From Spirochaetaceae bacterium (GTDB lineage: Bacteria > Spirochaetota > Spirochaetia > DSM-27196 > SKKC01): a stretch of 23,618 nucleotides of DNA. The stretch is from positions 1 to 23,618 of the forward strand of contig PWGF01000300.1 in NCBI GenBank assembly GCA_003554375.1, read 5' to 3'. This document shows, in pieces, positions 15,075-21,997 of the stretch. How positions within the stretch are numbered: position 1 is the first letter of the stretch; every line of letters starts with the position of its first letter. A model generated the notes under the pieces. It was not told where the DNA came from. It saw only the letters and a program-made list of their open reading frames with translations, and searched no databases. The translations under genes and the position numbers were made by a program.

Positions 15075-15836
15075 TCAGCGAGGGCCCATGTGGTGCCGGC
15101 GACCGGCCGGGCCCCGTCCGGAGAAGAAGCCCGCATCCGGACGGTACCACTCGTCGTATAGCTCCGCCATGTGCTCCATCTCCTCAAGCTGGGAGGTCAC
15201 GATCGTCTCGGCAAGTTCCGCTATGTCGTCGTGCTCCGGATCGCCAAAGCGGAGAAGCATCCGGGCGTTGCGCACCGCGTGCATGTGGTGCCGCCGCATA
15301 TCCTCTAGGAACACGCGCTCGGCGACCTCCGGCCTGAGCCCGTCGAGTGAGCGCATCATCGGCGTGTAGTCCTCTTGGACCGGGGTGTCAGGATAGCGCT
15401 CGGCGAGCCATGCCTGCATCTGCTCGATTTCCCGTGACTGTTCGGCGATAATCGACTCGGCAAGCTCCACCACTTCCTGGCGCTCAGCTACGTTGAGAAG
15501 CTCCCGGGAACGATCTACCGCTTCCTGGTGGTGTGGAATCATGTGGGCCAGGAATTCGGCTTCGGTGAGCTCGGTCGCACGGCGTGCCTCGTCATCCCAT
15601 CGTTCGTCGACCATGCCGTGGAGACGGCCGGGGCGTCTGGACTCGAAATCATCGTCCCATGCGGGCGGTCCTCCATGGTGGCCTCCGCGGTGCCCCCCAA
15701 AAGCGGCGGCGGTCGCAGCGCCGGCTAGAAGCACGAGCGCGACAAGGCCGAGCAATCGAACCATCGATCGTCCGGAGCTGCTTCCGGTTTTCCGGGAGGT
15801 GCTCGCGGCAGTGTCTCTTCGATCTGTGTGTATCAT
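15075..15836 (-). CDS. Secreted DUF305 (CopM-like) putative metal-binding protein
   Basis: This 253-residue exported protein has a basic N-terminus, a hydrophobic signal helix (about 26-45), then a His/Gly-rich mature start (GGHRGGHHGG, 47-56). The DUF305 domain follows, with its two characteristic motifs: HMIPHHQEAVD (His98, Met99, His102, His103) and DMRRHHMHAVRNARMLL (179-195), plus Met/Glu-rich helices to about 225. The C-terminus again has HHM. DUF305 proteins include cyanobacterial CopM, a periplasmic copper-binding protein, so copper or silver binding is a reasonable guess. The start at 15836 is chosen because AGAGGAGGT lies just upstream; the frame continues further but without a site. 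The gene is last in the cluster, after the kinase, and seems to have its own control region with 11-bp direct repeats. Confidence 0.85.
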   Translation of the reverse strand: MIHTDRRDTAASTSRKTGSSSGRSMVRLLGLVALVLLAGAATAAAFGGHRGGHHGGPPAWDDDFESRRPGRLHGMVDERWDDEARRATELTEAEFLAHMIPHHQEAVDRSRELLNVAERQEVVELAESIIAEQSREIEQMQAWLAERYPDTPVQEDYTPMMRSLDGLRPEVAERVFLEDMRRHHMHAVRNARMLLRFGDPEHDDIAELAETIVTSQLEEMEHMAELYDEWYRPDAGFFSGRGPAGRRHHMGPR

Positions 15837-15877
15837 AGTACCTCCTCTGATAGTACTCTCAGTCATAGCAGTTTGCG

Positions 15878-15895
15878 CGGACGCCACTGCGTCCG
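15878..15895 (-). promoter_or_regulatory. Short inverted repeat upstream of the DUF305 gene
   Basis: A 7-bp perfect stem (cggacgc/gcgtccg) with a 4-nt loop lies about 40 nt before the DUF305 start. It could be a leader hairpin or an operator. Confidence 0.35.
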
Positions 15896-15909
15896 TTTGT
15901 ATGAGGTGA

Positions 15910-15942
15910 AGGTAAAACGCTAAGTTTAAGCTGGTATTAAGC
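15910..15942 (-). promoter_or_regulatory. Candidate response-regulator binding site (11-bp direct repeats)
   Basis: On the plus strand three consecutive 11-mers, aggtaaaacgc, taagtttaagc and tggtattaagc, share 7 of 11 positions with neighbours. The word TTAAG recurs exactly 11 bp apart (15926, 15937). OmpR/PhoB-type regulators bind direct repeats of this spacing, and such a regulator is encoded in the same cluster. Confidence 0.5.
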
Positions 15943-15962
15943 GCGCACGCTTCGGCGTGTGC
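15943..15962. terminator. Hairpin after the histidine kinase gene
   Basis: An 8-bp stem (one G-T pair) closes a TTCG loop on the plus strand (CGAA on the minus strand). It lies 7 nt past the kinase stop and before the DUF305 control region. Only a short TTAATA stretch follows on the minus strand, so it may attenuate rather than fully terminate. Confidence 0.45.
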
Positions 15963-15969
15963 TTCCGGC

Positions 15970-17142
15970 TCAGTCCGGAACGGTCGGGAGGGTGAAGGAT
16001 ACCGTTGTCCCACTCCCCGGCGTGCTCTCGGCGCGGATCGTCCCGCCTTGTGCCTCCACGAACGCTTTCGCCACGGTCAGGCCGATCCCGGTCCCTGCGC
16101 CCTCTCTCTTCCGTCGTGCCGGGTCCGCCCGGTAGAAGCGCTCGAAGACGTGGGGGAGTGCGTCCGGCGGAATCCCTTCTCCGGTGTCGGTTACCGAAAT
16201 GCGAACCGGCGGTGTGGCGTTGCGGAAAGCCTGGCCTCCGGTGCCCGCGCGCACCTCCGTGGCAGCCTCGGGATCGAGAGCTGCCTCGAGCGTGACGCCC
16301 CCTCCGGTTGGGGTGTGACGGAGCGCGTTCGAAAGGAGGTTCTCGACTATCTGGAGTGTTCGCTCCGGATCCGCGTAGACCGAGCGTGATAGGGTAGGCG
16401 GCTTCACTTCCAGCGCTACCTCCTTTTCCGCGAAGCGGGCGGCGAAGTCGCGTTCGGCCTGGCTAAAGATCGCGCTCAAGCTGCACGGGCGTGTCTCGAT
16501 CGATTCTACGCCCGCCTCCACCCGTGAGAGGAGCCCCAGGTCGTCGACCAGCCGGCGGAGCCGCGCGACCTGCCGGGAGCAGGAGGCCAGGGTATCGGCG
16601 TCTGCGTGGAAGTACCCATCGCTGATGCCTTCGATGTAACCCTGGAGACTCGAAAGGGGCGTTCGGAGCTCATGCGCAACGTTTCCGATGAGCGCGCTTC
16701 GCCGTACCTCGGTGCTTTCCAGCTCCCCTGCCATGCGGTTGAAGGCGGAAGCAAGCTCGCCAACCTCCCCGGGGGCGTCGTCCTCGAGCCGCTCAGTATA
16801 CGATCCTTCGGCGATCCGTTCGCTTGCCCGGTGCATCCGCCGCAGGGGAGCGGTAATCCGCCGGCTGATAACGAGGCTTGCACCCCCGGCCACCAGAAGC
16901 GCAGCGCCCAGCCCCAGGAGGATCGACTGTTGCATTGCCCGGCGGTAAGCGGCGTCAACCTCGTCGACTACGCCATGAGGCTGTGTTCCCATCCGCGACA
17001 TTCCGTGCATCGCCGGACCGCGATGCCGGGCAAAGAAGGTCGGCGCCGACGCCTCGCTTGCAAGGAACGCCACGGCCGCCGCTATGACTAACACCGTAAC
17101 GTAGGAGAGAAAGAGCCGGGTCGATATCGGAGTTCGTCGCAT
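15970..17142 (-). CDS. Sensor histidine kinase with His/Met-rich periplasmic loop
   Basis: This 390-residue inner-membrane kinase pairs with the response regulator encoded just upstream (46-nt gap). It has two transmembrane helices (about 10-29 and 72-92) around a short periplasmic loop with His/Met residues (HRGPAMHGMSRMGTQPHG, about 40-57). Then come a HAMP domain (about 93-145), a HisKA domain with NVAHELRTPL (phospho-acceptor His157), and a HATPase domain with an N-box Asn272, DTGEG (319-323) and GAGTGIGL (348-355). A short sensor with His and Met residues suits a metal ligand, although the family name alone would not show this. The start at 17142 has GAGGA upstream. The partner regulator is OmpR-type, so the pair resembles Cpx/Bae/Cop-like envelope stress systems. 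Confidence 0.92.
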   Translation of the reverse strand: MRRTPISTRLFLSYVTVLVIAAAVAFLASEASAPTFFARHRGPAMHGMSRMGTQPHGVVDEVDAAYRRAMQQSILLGLGAALLVAGGASLVISRRITAPLRRMHRASERIAEGSYTERLEDDAPGEVGELASAFNRMAGELESTEVRRSALIGNVAHELRTPLSSLQGYIEGISDGYFHADADTLASCSRQVARLRRLVDDLGLLSRVEAGVESIETRPCSLSAIFSQAERDFAARFAEKEVALEVKPPTLSRSVYADPERTLQIVENLLSNALRHTPTGGGVTLEAALDPEAATEVRAGTGGQAFRNATPPVRISVTDTGEGIPPDALPHVFERFYRADPARRKREGAGTGIGLTVAKAFVEAQGGTIRAESTPGSGTTVSFTLPTVPD

Positions 17143-17188
17143 GTGAGTCCTCAGTCTCTGGCGCTCTCGGCATCTGGTGCTCCGGTCG

Positions 17189-17908
17189 TCAATCGTGTTC
17201 GTCTTCGTCTTCTTCTACGGCAAAGCGGTATCCCACGCCACGCACGGTTTGGATGTAGTGGGGCGTGCCGCCCGCTTCCGGCTCCAGCTTGGCCCGAAGG
17301 TGCGAAACGTGGACGTCGACGACTCGATCGATCCCAATGTACTCGTCGCCCCAGATTCGCTCCAGAAGCTCGTCCCGCGTAAAGACACGCCGGGGATGTC
17401 GCGCAAGCATCGCGAGGAGATCGAACTCGCGGGTGGTCAGCTCGACTTCGTGTTCTCCGAGCCGTACGCTCCGGCGCTCCGGATCGATCGAGAGGTCGCC
17501 GAAACGGCGGACTCGCTCGCCGGGGGCGTGATGTGCCTTCGACCGAGCCAGGACCGCCTTTACCCGCGCCACCAACTCCCGAGGGCTGAACGGCTTGACG
17601 ATGTAGTCATCCACCCCGGCCGAGAATCCAGTGAGCCGGTCCGTTTCTTCACCTTTGGCGGTGAGCATAATGACCGGGGTTTCGCTCAACCCCCGGAGCT
17701 TCCGCATGAAGGTGGGGCCGTCCATCCCGGGGAGCATCCAGTCCAGGATTACGAGCGCCGGAGCAACCTCCCGCGCGGCGCGGAGTCCGGACTCTCCGTC
17801 AGCAGTGGGGTGGACCGCGTAGCCCGCGCCCTCGAGATAGACGCGCACCACCTTAACGATATCCGGGTCGTCCTCCACCACGAGGATCGTACGAGCCATG
17901 TCCTCCAT
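17189..17908 (-). CDS. OmpR/PhoB-type response regulator
   Basis: This 239-residue transcription regulator has an N-terminal receiver domain with acidic pocket EDD (12-14), phospho-acceptor Asp56 in LVILDWMLPGMDG, Thr83 and Lys105 (YIVKPF). Its C-terminal winged-helix DNA-binding domain contains LTTREFDLLAML, the RVFTRDELLERIWG helix pair and RGVGYRF at the end. It should be phosphorylated by the kinase encoded downstream and control the surrounding cluster. Two starts are possible: the ATG at 17908, or a second ATG at 17899 that gives MARTILVVEDD as in many homologues. GGAGG lies between them, but only two bases from the second ATG. Direct repeats spaced 11 bp lie just upstream (17923-17939), suggesting autoregulation. 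Confidence 0.93.
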   Translation of the reverse strand: MEDMARTILVVEDDPDIVKVVRVYLEGAGYAVHPTADGESGLRAAREVAPALVILDWMLPGMDGPTFMRKLRGLSETPVIMLTAKGEETDRLTGFSAGVDDYIVKPFSPRELVARVKAVLARSKAHHAPGERVRRFGDLSIDPERRSVRLGEHEVELTTREFDLLAMLARHPRRVFTRDELLERIWGDEYIGIDRVVDVHVSHLRAKLEPEAGGTPHYIQTVRGVGYRFAVEEDEDEHD

Positions 17909-17922
17909 AGTAAGCCATTCGC

Positions 17923-17939
17923 GTTAAGTGCGTGTAAAG
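17923..17939 (-). promoter_or_regulatory. Candidate autoregulatory site before the response regulator gene
   Basis: On the plus strand GTTAAG (17923-17928) and GTAAAG (17934-17939) start exactly 11 bp apart. They match the TTAAG repeats before the DUF305 gene in word, spacing and orientation relative to the downstream gene. Confidence 0.45.
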
Positions 17940-17956
17940 AGGACGCGGCCGGCCCA

Positions 17957-18559
17957 TCACCCCGGGTAGTCTACGACAACCCGAGTGGCCTCTCCTTCCT
18001 GCATGTGAACCAAGACGTTCACGACCGTCCCCGCGCGCTCGTACACGAGGAAGACCGCGTTTGGCACTAAGCTGGATGTGTCTTGTTCTGGCTCCCATCC
18101 GGCTGCCGGGGCGTGCTCTCTATACCAGGCAAGGACCTCTTCGGGCGGGGTACAGGTAACAAGCTCGATCCACACACGCTCGCCACCGTTCGAAAGCTCT
18201 TCTCCGCTTCGGAGAACGTGTCCGCCGGGCACGGGGAAGTCCTCCAGATTGGCCACTGCATCCGCCGTGTCTTCGGTGATAACCGGCTCTTCGTCGATAG
18301 GGACCGGCTCGGTCGGCTGGGAAGCCGAATCGTCCTGGGTGGTGCCGGCGAGGGGACAGTCAAGGGGACATTGGTCACATAAGAGCACCCCGTCCTCCGC
18401 AGGGCTTCCGGCCGATCCGTTGCCGGGAAGAAACTCCGCGATACCCGCAGGCGGTCCAGGCAGGGGGAGCCTCCCCAGGGCAATGAGAACGCCCAGGGCG
18501 GCAAACACGACGAGAACGAGAACCTCAATGTACCTGCGATGGTTCTTATGTGCTGCCAC
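17957..18559 (-). CDS. Membrane-anchored periplasmic protein with a CxxCxxxC motif
   Basis: This 200-residue protein has one N-terminal transmembrane helix (about 11-29) after a basic AHKNHRR stretch, so the bulk should be periplasmic. A linker carries three close cysteines, LLCDQCPLDCPLAG (Cys61, Cys64, Cys68), followed by an acidic Pro/Glu region. The C-terminal domain (about 105-200) has the layout FPVPGGHVLRSG, then PEEVLAWYREHAPAAGWE, seen in small extracytoplasmic domains of unknown function; it contains a fourth cysteine (136). The start is a GTG at 18559 with AGGAGGAT upstream; the longer frame to 18700 is not supported. It lies between a CcdA-like gene and the two-component genes. 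A role as thiol-redox partner of the CcdA-like protein or as a metal ligand is inference. Confidence 0.7.
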   Translation of the reverse strand: MAAHKNHRRYIEVLVLVVFAALGVLIALGRLPLPGPPAGIAEFLPGNGSAGSPAEDGVLLCDQCPLDCPLAGTTQDDSASQPTEPVPIDEEPVITEDTADAVANLEDFPVPGGHVLRSGEELSNGGERVWIELVTCTPPEEVLAWYREHAPAAGWEPEQDTSSLVPNAVFLVYERAGTVVNVLVHMQEGEATRVVVDYPG

Positions 18560-18748
18560 GTACGATCCTCCTGTGCTTGTGAGGAGGGGCCTGCCGGCTT
18601 CGGCGGTCTTCTGTTGCTGACCGCGGTCCGGCAGCCGGCACGGCTCTCCTGTCGTCCGCCCCGGCAGTCCCGGCGTCCGCGTCCCGCGATTCCCGCTCAA
18701 CTCGCGGCTGCCACCAACGGGGGGTGTGAAAGCCCCGGGACCACCGTC
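18560..18748. other. Spacer within the minus-strand cluster
   Basis: This is a 189-bp gap between the CcdA-like gene and the Cys-motif gene. It holds the Shine-Dalgarno site of the latter (18566-18574) and GC-rich sequence with recurring ccggcag words, but no clear promoter or terminator. Confidence 0.4.
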
Positions 18749-19420
18749 TCAGCCGCTCAGCATCAACCCCGCCCCCAGAACTACCAGCACCACGCCGGAG
18801 ACGCGCCGGAAAACCAGGAGCCGCGTCCTGCTCGTAAACAGCCGTGAGGTCCCTCCGAGGAGAGGACCGATAGCCAGAAGCGGGGTAATAAGCGCCGATC
18901 CGAGCCCGAAAGTGAACGCGTAGAGCGCCCCAAGCCCCGTGCTTTCCAAACCGAAAGCCGCATAGTTGAGTATCCCCAGAAATACCGGACAGAACGGCGT
19001 GATCCCGATGAGAAAGCCCAAGAGCGCCATGGAGCCGGCGCCTCCGGAGGACCGGCCCTTGATCAGTGCGCGGCATATCCGGTTGGATTCCGATGAAAGG
19101 CTCCACCCCGCCAGCACCGAAACACCCAGCACAATGACCAGGAGCGCTGCCGCGTAGCGCACCCACGCGGCGGCGGTGCTTTCGGCAAGAACGGAAAGGA
19201 CGTATCCGCCAATGCCTCCTGCCAGAGCTCCGAGCACAGTAAGAGCCACCAGGCGCGCCAGGGAGAACACAAAGACGCTCGTTAACCCCTTTCGCCAACT
19301 ATCCGCGGTCCCCCCGACGTAGAACAGAACCGGCGAGCAGTGGAGCACGCACGCCGTCGATCCCATACTCAGCCCGGCCAGGAATACACCTCCCAGGCTT
19401 CCGATAAGCTCAGGTGTCAC
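18749..19420 (-). CDS. CcdA/DsbD-like or UreH-domain membrane protein
   Basis: This 223-residue inner-membrane protein has about six helices in two related halves. Cysteines lie where CcdA-type proteins carry their redox pair: TACVLHCSP (Cys24, Cys28) in the first helix and TPFCPVF (Cys143) in the fourth, each followed by proline nearby. CcdA/DsbD-type proteins pass electrons from cytosolic thioredoxin to periplasmic thiols. Related 'TauE/SafE' and UreH-domain proteins have been annotated as metal or anion transporters. The extra Cys24 and His27 could alternatively bind a metal. The start is a GTG (19420) behind GGGGGA and a near-consensus promoter. It is the first gene of the five-gene cluster; the next product has CxxCxxxC facing the periplasm, a plausible partner. 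The family choice is less sure than the fold. Confidence 0.75.
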   Translation of the reverse strand: MTPELIGSLGGVFLAGLSMGSTACVLHCSPVLFYVGGTADSWRKGLTSVFVFSLARLVALTVLGALAGGIGGYVLSVLAESTAAAWVRYAAALLVIVLGVSVLAGWSLSSESNRICRALIKGRSSGGAGSMALLGFLIGITPFCPVFLGILNYAAFGLESTGLGALYAFTFGLGSALITPLLAIGPLLGGTSRLFTSRTRLLVFRRVSGVVLVVLGAGLMLSG

Positions 19421-19438
19421 AACGTCCCCCGCTAGCCG

Positions 19439-19466
19439 ATCATACCTGGCGCGACGGCAGTGTCAA
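19439..19466 (-). promoter_or_regulatory. Promoter of the CcdA-like gene and cluster
   Basis: On the minus strand TTGACA (19466-19461, perfect -35) is followed after 16 bp by TATGAT (19444-19439, 5 of 6). Initiation would be about 12 nt upstream of the GTG start. This is the best promoter match in the window. Confidence 0.7.
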
Positions 19467-19524
19467 GGTGCGTCGATCGGACCGGGTGGATTCCGCCCGC
19501 CGACTCTTCTGTGTACCCGCTGAC

Positions 19525-19530
19525 TATACT
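19525..19530 (+). promoter_or_regulatory. Candidate -10 element of the sensor gene
   Basis: TATACT at 19525-19530, with a weak -35, would start transcription near 19537. It is followed by GAGAGG (19542-19547) and the GTG at 19552. The arrangement is consistent but not strong. Confidence 0.35.
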
Positions 19531-19551
19531 GCGCGCCTTGTCGAGAGGCCC

Positions 19552-20655
19552 GTGCCCGGCTACACTTCTTCAATCGTGCGTCTCGGACAACGCTCTTCAG
19601 ACCCGCCCTACATCTCGTTTCGCTACCGGCTGACCGGCTACGTGCTTGCCGTCGTCGTTCTCATTCTGCTTGCGATCGGCGCAATCGATTACAGCCGGAT
19701 GCGGAGCGAGTACGCCGAGAGCGTTCGTCGGGTGGAGGCCGACGTCGTCGGGTCGCTGCGCCTCATTAGCGAGGCATACAGAGTTATCGAGAGTACCCTC
19801 CGCCAAGAGATGCGCTCGGCGATGGAGAGCTTTCAGAAGGCATACGTCGAGGCCGGCTCGGTGCCCGGCGCGGTGAATCTGGAGGAGCTCCGGGAAGAAA
19901 CGGGCGGCACCATGGACCTCTATCTGATCGACCCCGAGGGGGTGGTCCGCTACAGCACCAGGGCTATGGATATCGGCTTGGAACTCGGTGCGACTCCGGA
20001 TGCAAGGGAGTTTCTCGAGGATATTCGCCGGAGCGGCGAGTTTCGCCCGCAAAGGATGAGTCGGGAGTCCCAGACCGGCAAGCTCCGGAAGTACGCGTAT
20101 CAAGCGGCACCGGAAGGAGATTGGATTCTCGAGCTCGCGGTCACAACCGATGCAATTGCCGAGTATCTGGCACCTCTCGATCCACGCCCGGTAGCCGAGC
20201 GGTTGGTAGAAGGCAACGCCATGCTGGACGATCTCCGGATTCTGGATATGGACGGGTGGGAGGTCTCGCTGCACGAGCCGGCCGCCCCCGATCCTGAGCT
20301 GGCGGCTATCGCGCGAGAGGTCGCTGACAGTGGAGAAACCGCGGAGATCGAGCGGGGCGGGAACTCGCTCCGCTACGTCTATGTGGATGTTGGCGACCCG
20401 CAGCCGCACTACGCGGGGATAGCTCGCGTCGTAGAGCTGACCTACGACCGGGGGCGGCTCCTCGCCAAGCTCCTTATCGACGGCGGCATCATGCTCGCCG
20501 GCCAGTCTTGCCGTGTTCCTCGTTGCCGCCGATTATTTTCGCCGGATAAACGAGGAATACGGGTATCGAGTGAGCAGCCGGCTTCTCCATCAAGCAGCCC
20601 GGCGCCTTCAAGCGTGCACGGACGGAACGTCCCGGAGTTATCGCAGAGAAGGTGA
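19552..20655 (+). CDS. Sensor half of a split signalling gene (Cache-like domain)
   Basis: This frame encodes a membrane sensor. It has an N-terminal helix (about 29-46, YVLAVVVLILLAIG) and then a helical and alpha/beta extracytoplasmic region of about 260 residues that resembles Cache-type ligand-binding domains, with MDLYLIDPEGVVRYST in the middle. A second transmembrane helix begins (LLIDGGIMLAG) near 20475-20505 but is cut off. From there this frame reads Arg/Pro/Ser-rich nonsense to the stop at 20655, while the GGDEF-EAL sequence continues in another frame. The start is uncertain: GTG 19552 is chosen because a TATACT and GAGAGG precede it, GTG 19576 is possible, and the frame is open to 19414. 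It probably represents the N-terminal part of a now broken receptor-type c-di-GMP enzyme. Confidence 0.6.
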   Translation: MPGYTSSIVRLGQRSSDPPYISFRYRLTGYVLAVVVLILLAIGAIDYSRMRSEYAESVRRVEADVVGSLRLISEAYRVIESTLRQEMRSAMESFQKAYVEAGSVPGAVNLEELREETGGTMDLYLIDPEGVVRYSTRAMDIGLELGATPDAREFLEDIRRSGEFRPQRMSRESQTGKLRKYAYQAAPEGDWILELAVTTDAIAEYLAPLDPRPVAERLVEGNAMLDDLRILDMDGWEVSLHEPAAPDPELAAIAREVADSGETAEIERGGNSLRYVYVDVGDPQPHYAGIARVVELTYDRGRLLAKLLIDGGIMLAGQSCRVPRCRRLFSPDKRGIRVSSEQPASPSSSPAPSSVHGRNVPELSQRR

Positions 20656-21730
20656 CGAGTTCGTGCTGCTCTGCCGCACGGCCGCTTCAGAGCAGAGAGC
20701 GAGGGGATTGGCGTACCAGGTTCTCCGAAGCCTGCACCGTCCGTACTGGATCGAGGAGCGCCGTATAGAGGTGCGTTTCAGCGCCGGCGTTGCCTTGTGG
20801 CCGGCGCACGGTTCGGACGTTGAGGAGCTGTTGAAGAACGCCGGATTCGCGCGGAACATGGCCCGGGGGCAGCCCACTGAGCAGCAGCGAGTACGTGTCT
20901 ACGAGCCGGAGCTGCGGCGCCAAGTCCTCGATCGACGGCGGACTACCGAGGAGCTCAGTCGCGCGCTCGAGTCGGGCGAACTCTTTCTCGAGTACCAGCC
21001 CATAGTCGATCTGGACACCGGGCGGGTCGAGGCGGTAGAGGCGCTCGTCAGGTGGCAGCATCCGGCGAAAGGAACGCTGATGCCGGACTCCTTCGTTCCG
21101 GTTGCCGAAAGCTCCGAGCTCATCCTTCGGATCGGGGAGTGGATTCTCGAGGAAGCGTGTCGAGACGCCAAACGCTGGGACCGGCAAGGAGTGAGCGGCG
21201 TCGCCGTCTGCGTGAACGTGAGCGCCGCACAGTTCGAGTCACCTGGGTTCGTCCGAAAGGTGCGCCATCTGCTTCAGGAAGCCGACATCGACCCCTCTCT
21301 TCTGGAGATCGAGCTTACCGAGAGCACCGTGATCCAAGATGTCACCGAGAGCGTACGGAGGTTGCAGGAGCTCCGCGATCTCGGCGTACGCAGCTCGATC
21401 GACGACTTCGGGACCGGGTACTCGTCGCTCAGCTATATGGTTCAGCTTCCGATCGACACGCTCAAGATAGACCGCTCGTTTGTGGCGCAACTGGAGCACA
21501 GCGATCAAGCCAGAGTGGTGGTCTCCACAATCATCGGAATGGCAAACTCCCTCAAGCTCAGACTCGTAGCGGAGGGTGTCGAGAACGATCGACAACGCTC
21601 GATCATGCGGAGCGAGTCGTGCCGGCTCGCGCAAGGCTTCTACTTCAGCACTCCTCTGAAGTCTAATTCGCTTATCGAGCTTCTTCGTCAGGGCAGAGTA
21701 TTCCGTCCGCCTGATGTGAGTAGTGTCTGA
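20513..21730 (+). CDS. Degenerate GGDEF plus EAL-domain c-di-GMP phosphodiesterase (C-terminal half of a split gene)
   Basis: The product is 405 residues if read from the GTG at 20513. The GGDEF part (about 1-125) lacks the usual LTGLPNR start, has Ala in place of the first metal-binding Asp, and reads REGDEF for RLGGDEF, so cyclase activity is unlikely. The EAL domain (about 145-395) is complete: VEALVRW (Glu176), Asn235, ELTES (267-271), DDFGTGYSSL (297-306), Lys318 in LKIDRSF, AEGVEN (353-358) and QGFYFS. It should hydrolyse c-di-GMP if folded and expressed. No Shine-Dalgarno site precedes it, and the frame joins the sensor half only by a frameshift and a deletion of the second membrane helix, linker and GGDEF start. 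It is probably part of a pseudogene, although an internal start giving a soluble EAL protein cannot be excluded. Confidence 0.8.
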   Translation: MFLVAADYFRRINEEYGYRVSSRLLHQAARRLQACTDGTSRSYRREGDEFVLLCRTAASEQRARGLAYQVLRSLHRPYWIEERRIEVRFSAGVALWPAHGSDVEELLKNAGFARNMARGQPTEQQRVRVYEPELRRQVLDRRRTTEELSRALESGELFLEYQPIVDLDTGRVEAVEALVRWQHPAKGTLMPDSFVPVAESSELILRIGEWILEEACRDAKRWDRQGVSGVAVCVNVSAAQFESPGFVRKVRHLLQEADIDPSLLEIELTESTVIQDVTESVRRLQELRDLGVRSSIDDFGTGYSSLSYMVQLPIDTLKIDRSFVAQLEHSDQARVVVSTIIGMANSLKLRLVAEGVENDRQRSIMRSESCRLAQGFYFSTPLKSNSLIELLRQGRVFRPPDVSSV

Positions 21731-21997
21731 TGATCCGGCCAACCACCGAGTCTCCTCGACCGGAATGGGGCTCACCGGGCGACTCGGCAAAGCGCCGGCG
21801 CGTCGTCCTGCCCGTGTCGCGCTCACGGGTGGGCGTAGGCAGCTCGGGCCCCTGCAGTCCGCGCCGTCGGCACCCCGCGCCCCCGAAGCCCACGCCGTCG
21901 ACACCCTGCGCCGCCGGCAGCCCACGCCGCCGCCGGCCCGCCCCGTCGATACCCCGCGTCGCCGACCCTCGGTGCCGGCGCCAGCCCTCGCCGCCGG
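21731..21997. repeat. GC-rich intergenic region with repeated 19-bp module
   Basis: The module gccgtcg(g/a)caccc(c/t)gcgcc occurs at 21863-21881 and 21894-21912, and a near copy (cccgtcgataccccgcgtc) lies at 21942-21960. Further gccggc and cccacgccg words fill the space. Open frames here encode Pro/Arg-rich sequence and are not treated as genes. No terminator was seen between the convergent EAL and fabG genes. Confidence 0.75.

Noticed and set aside
17177..18070. Long open frame (297 codons) on the plus strand opposite the response regulator
   Set aside because: It mirrors the codon structure of the clearly real regulator gene on the minus strand; high GC gives long antisense frames.
18546..19298. 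250-codon minus-strand frame overlapping the CcdA-like gene
   Set aside because: It is out of frame with the six-helix protein and has Arg/Gly-rich composition with no recognisable domain.
21863..21960. Possible CRISPR array
   Set aside because: There are only three imperfect 19-bp copies with unequal spacing (31 and 48 bp), GC-rich related spacers and no cas genes.
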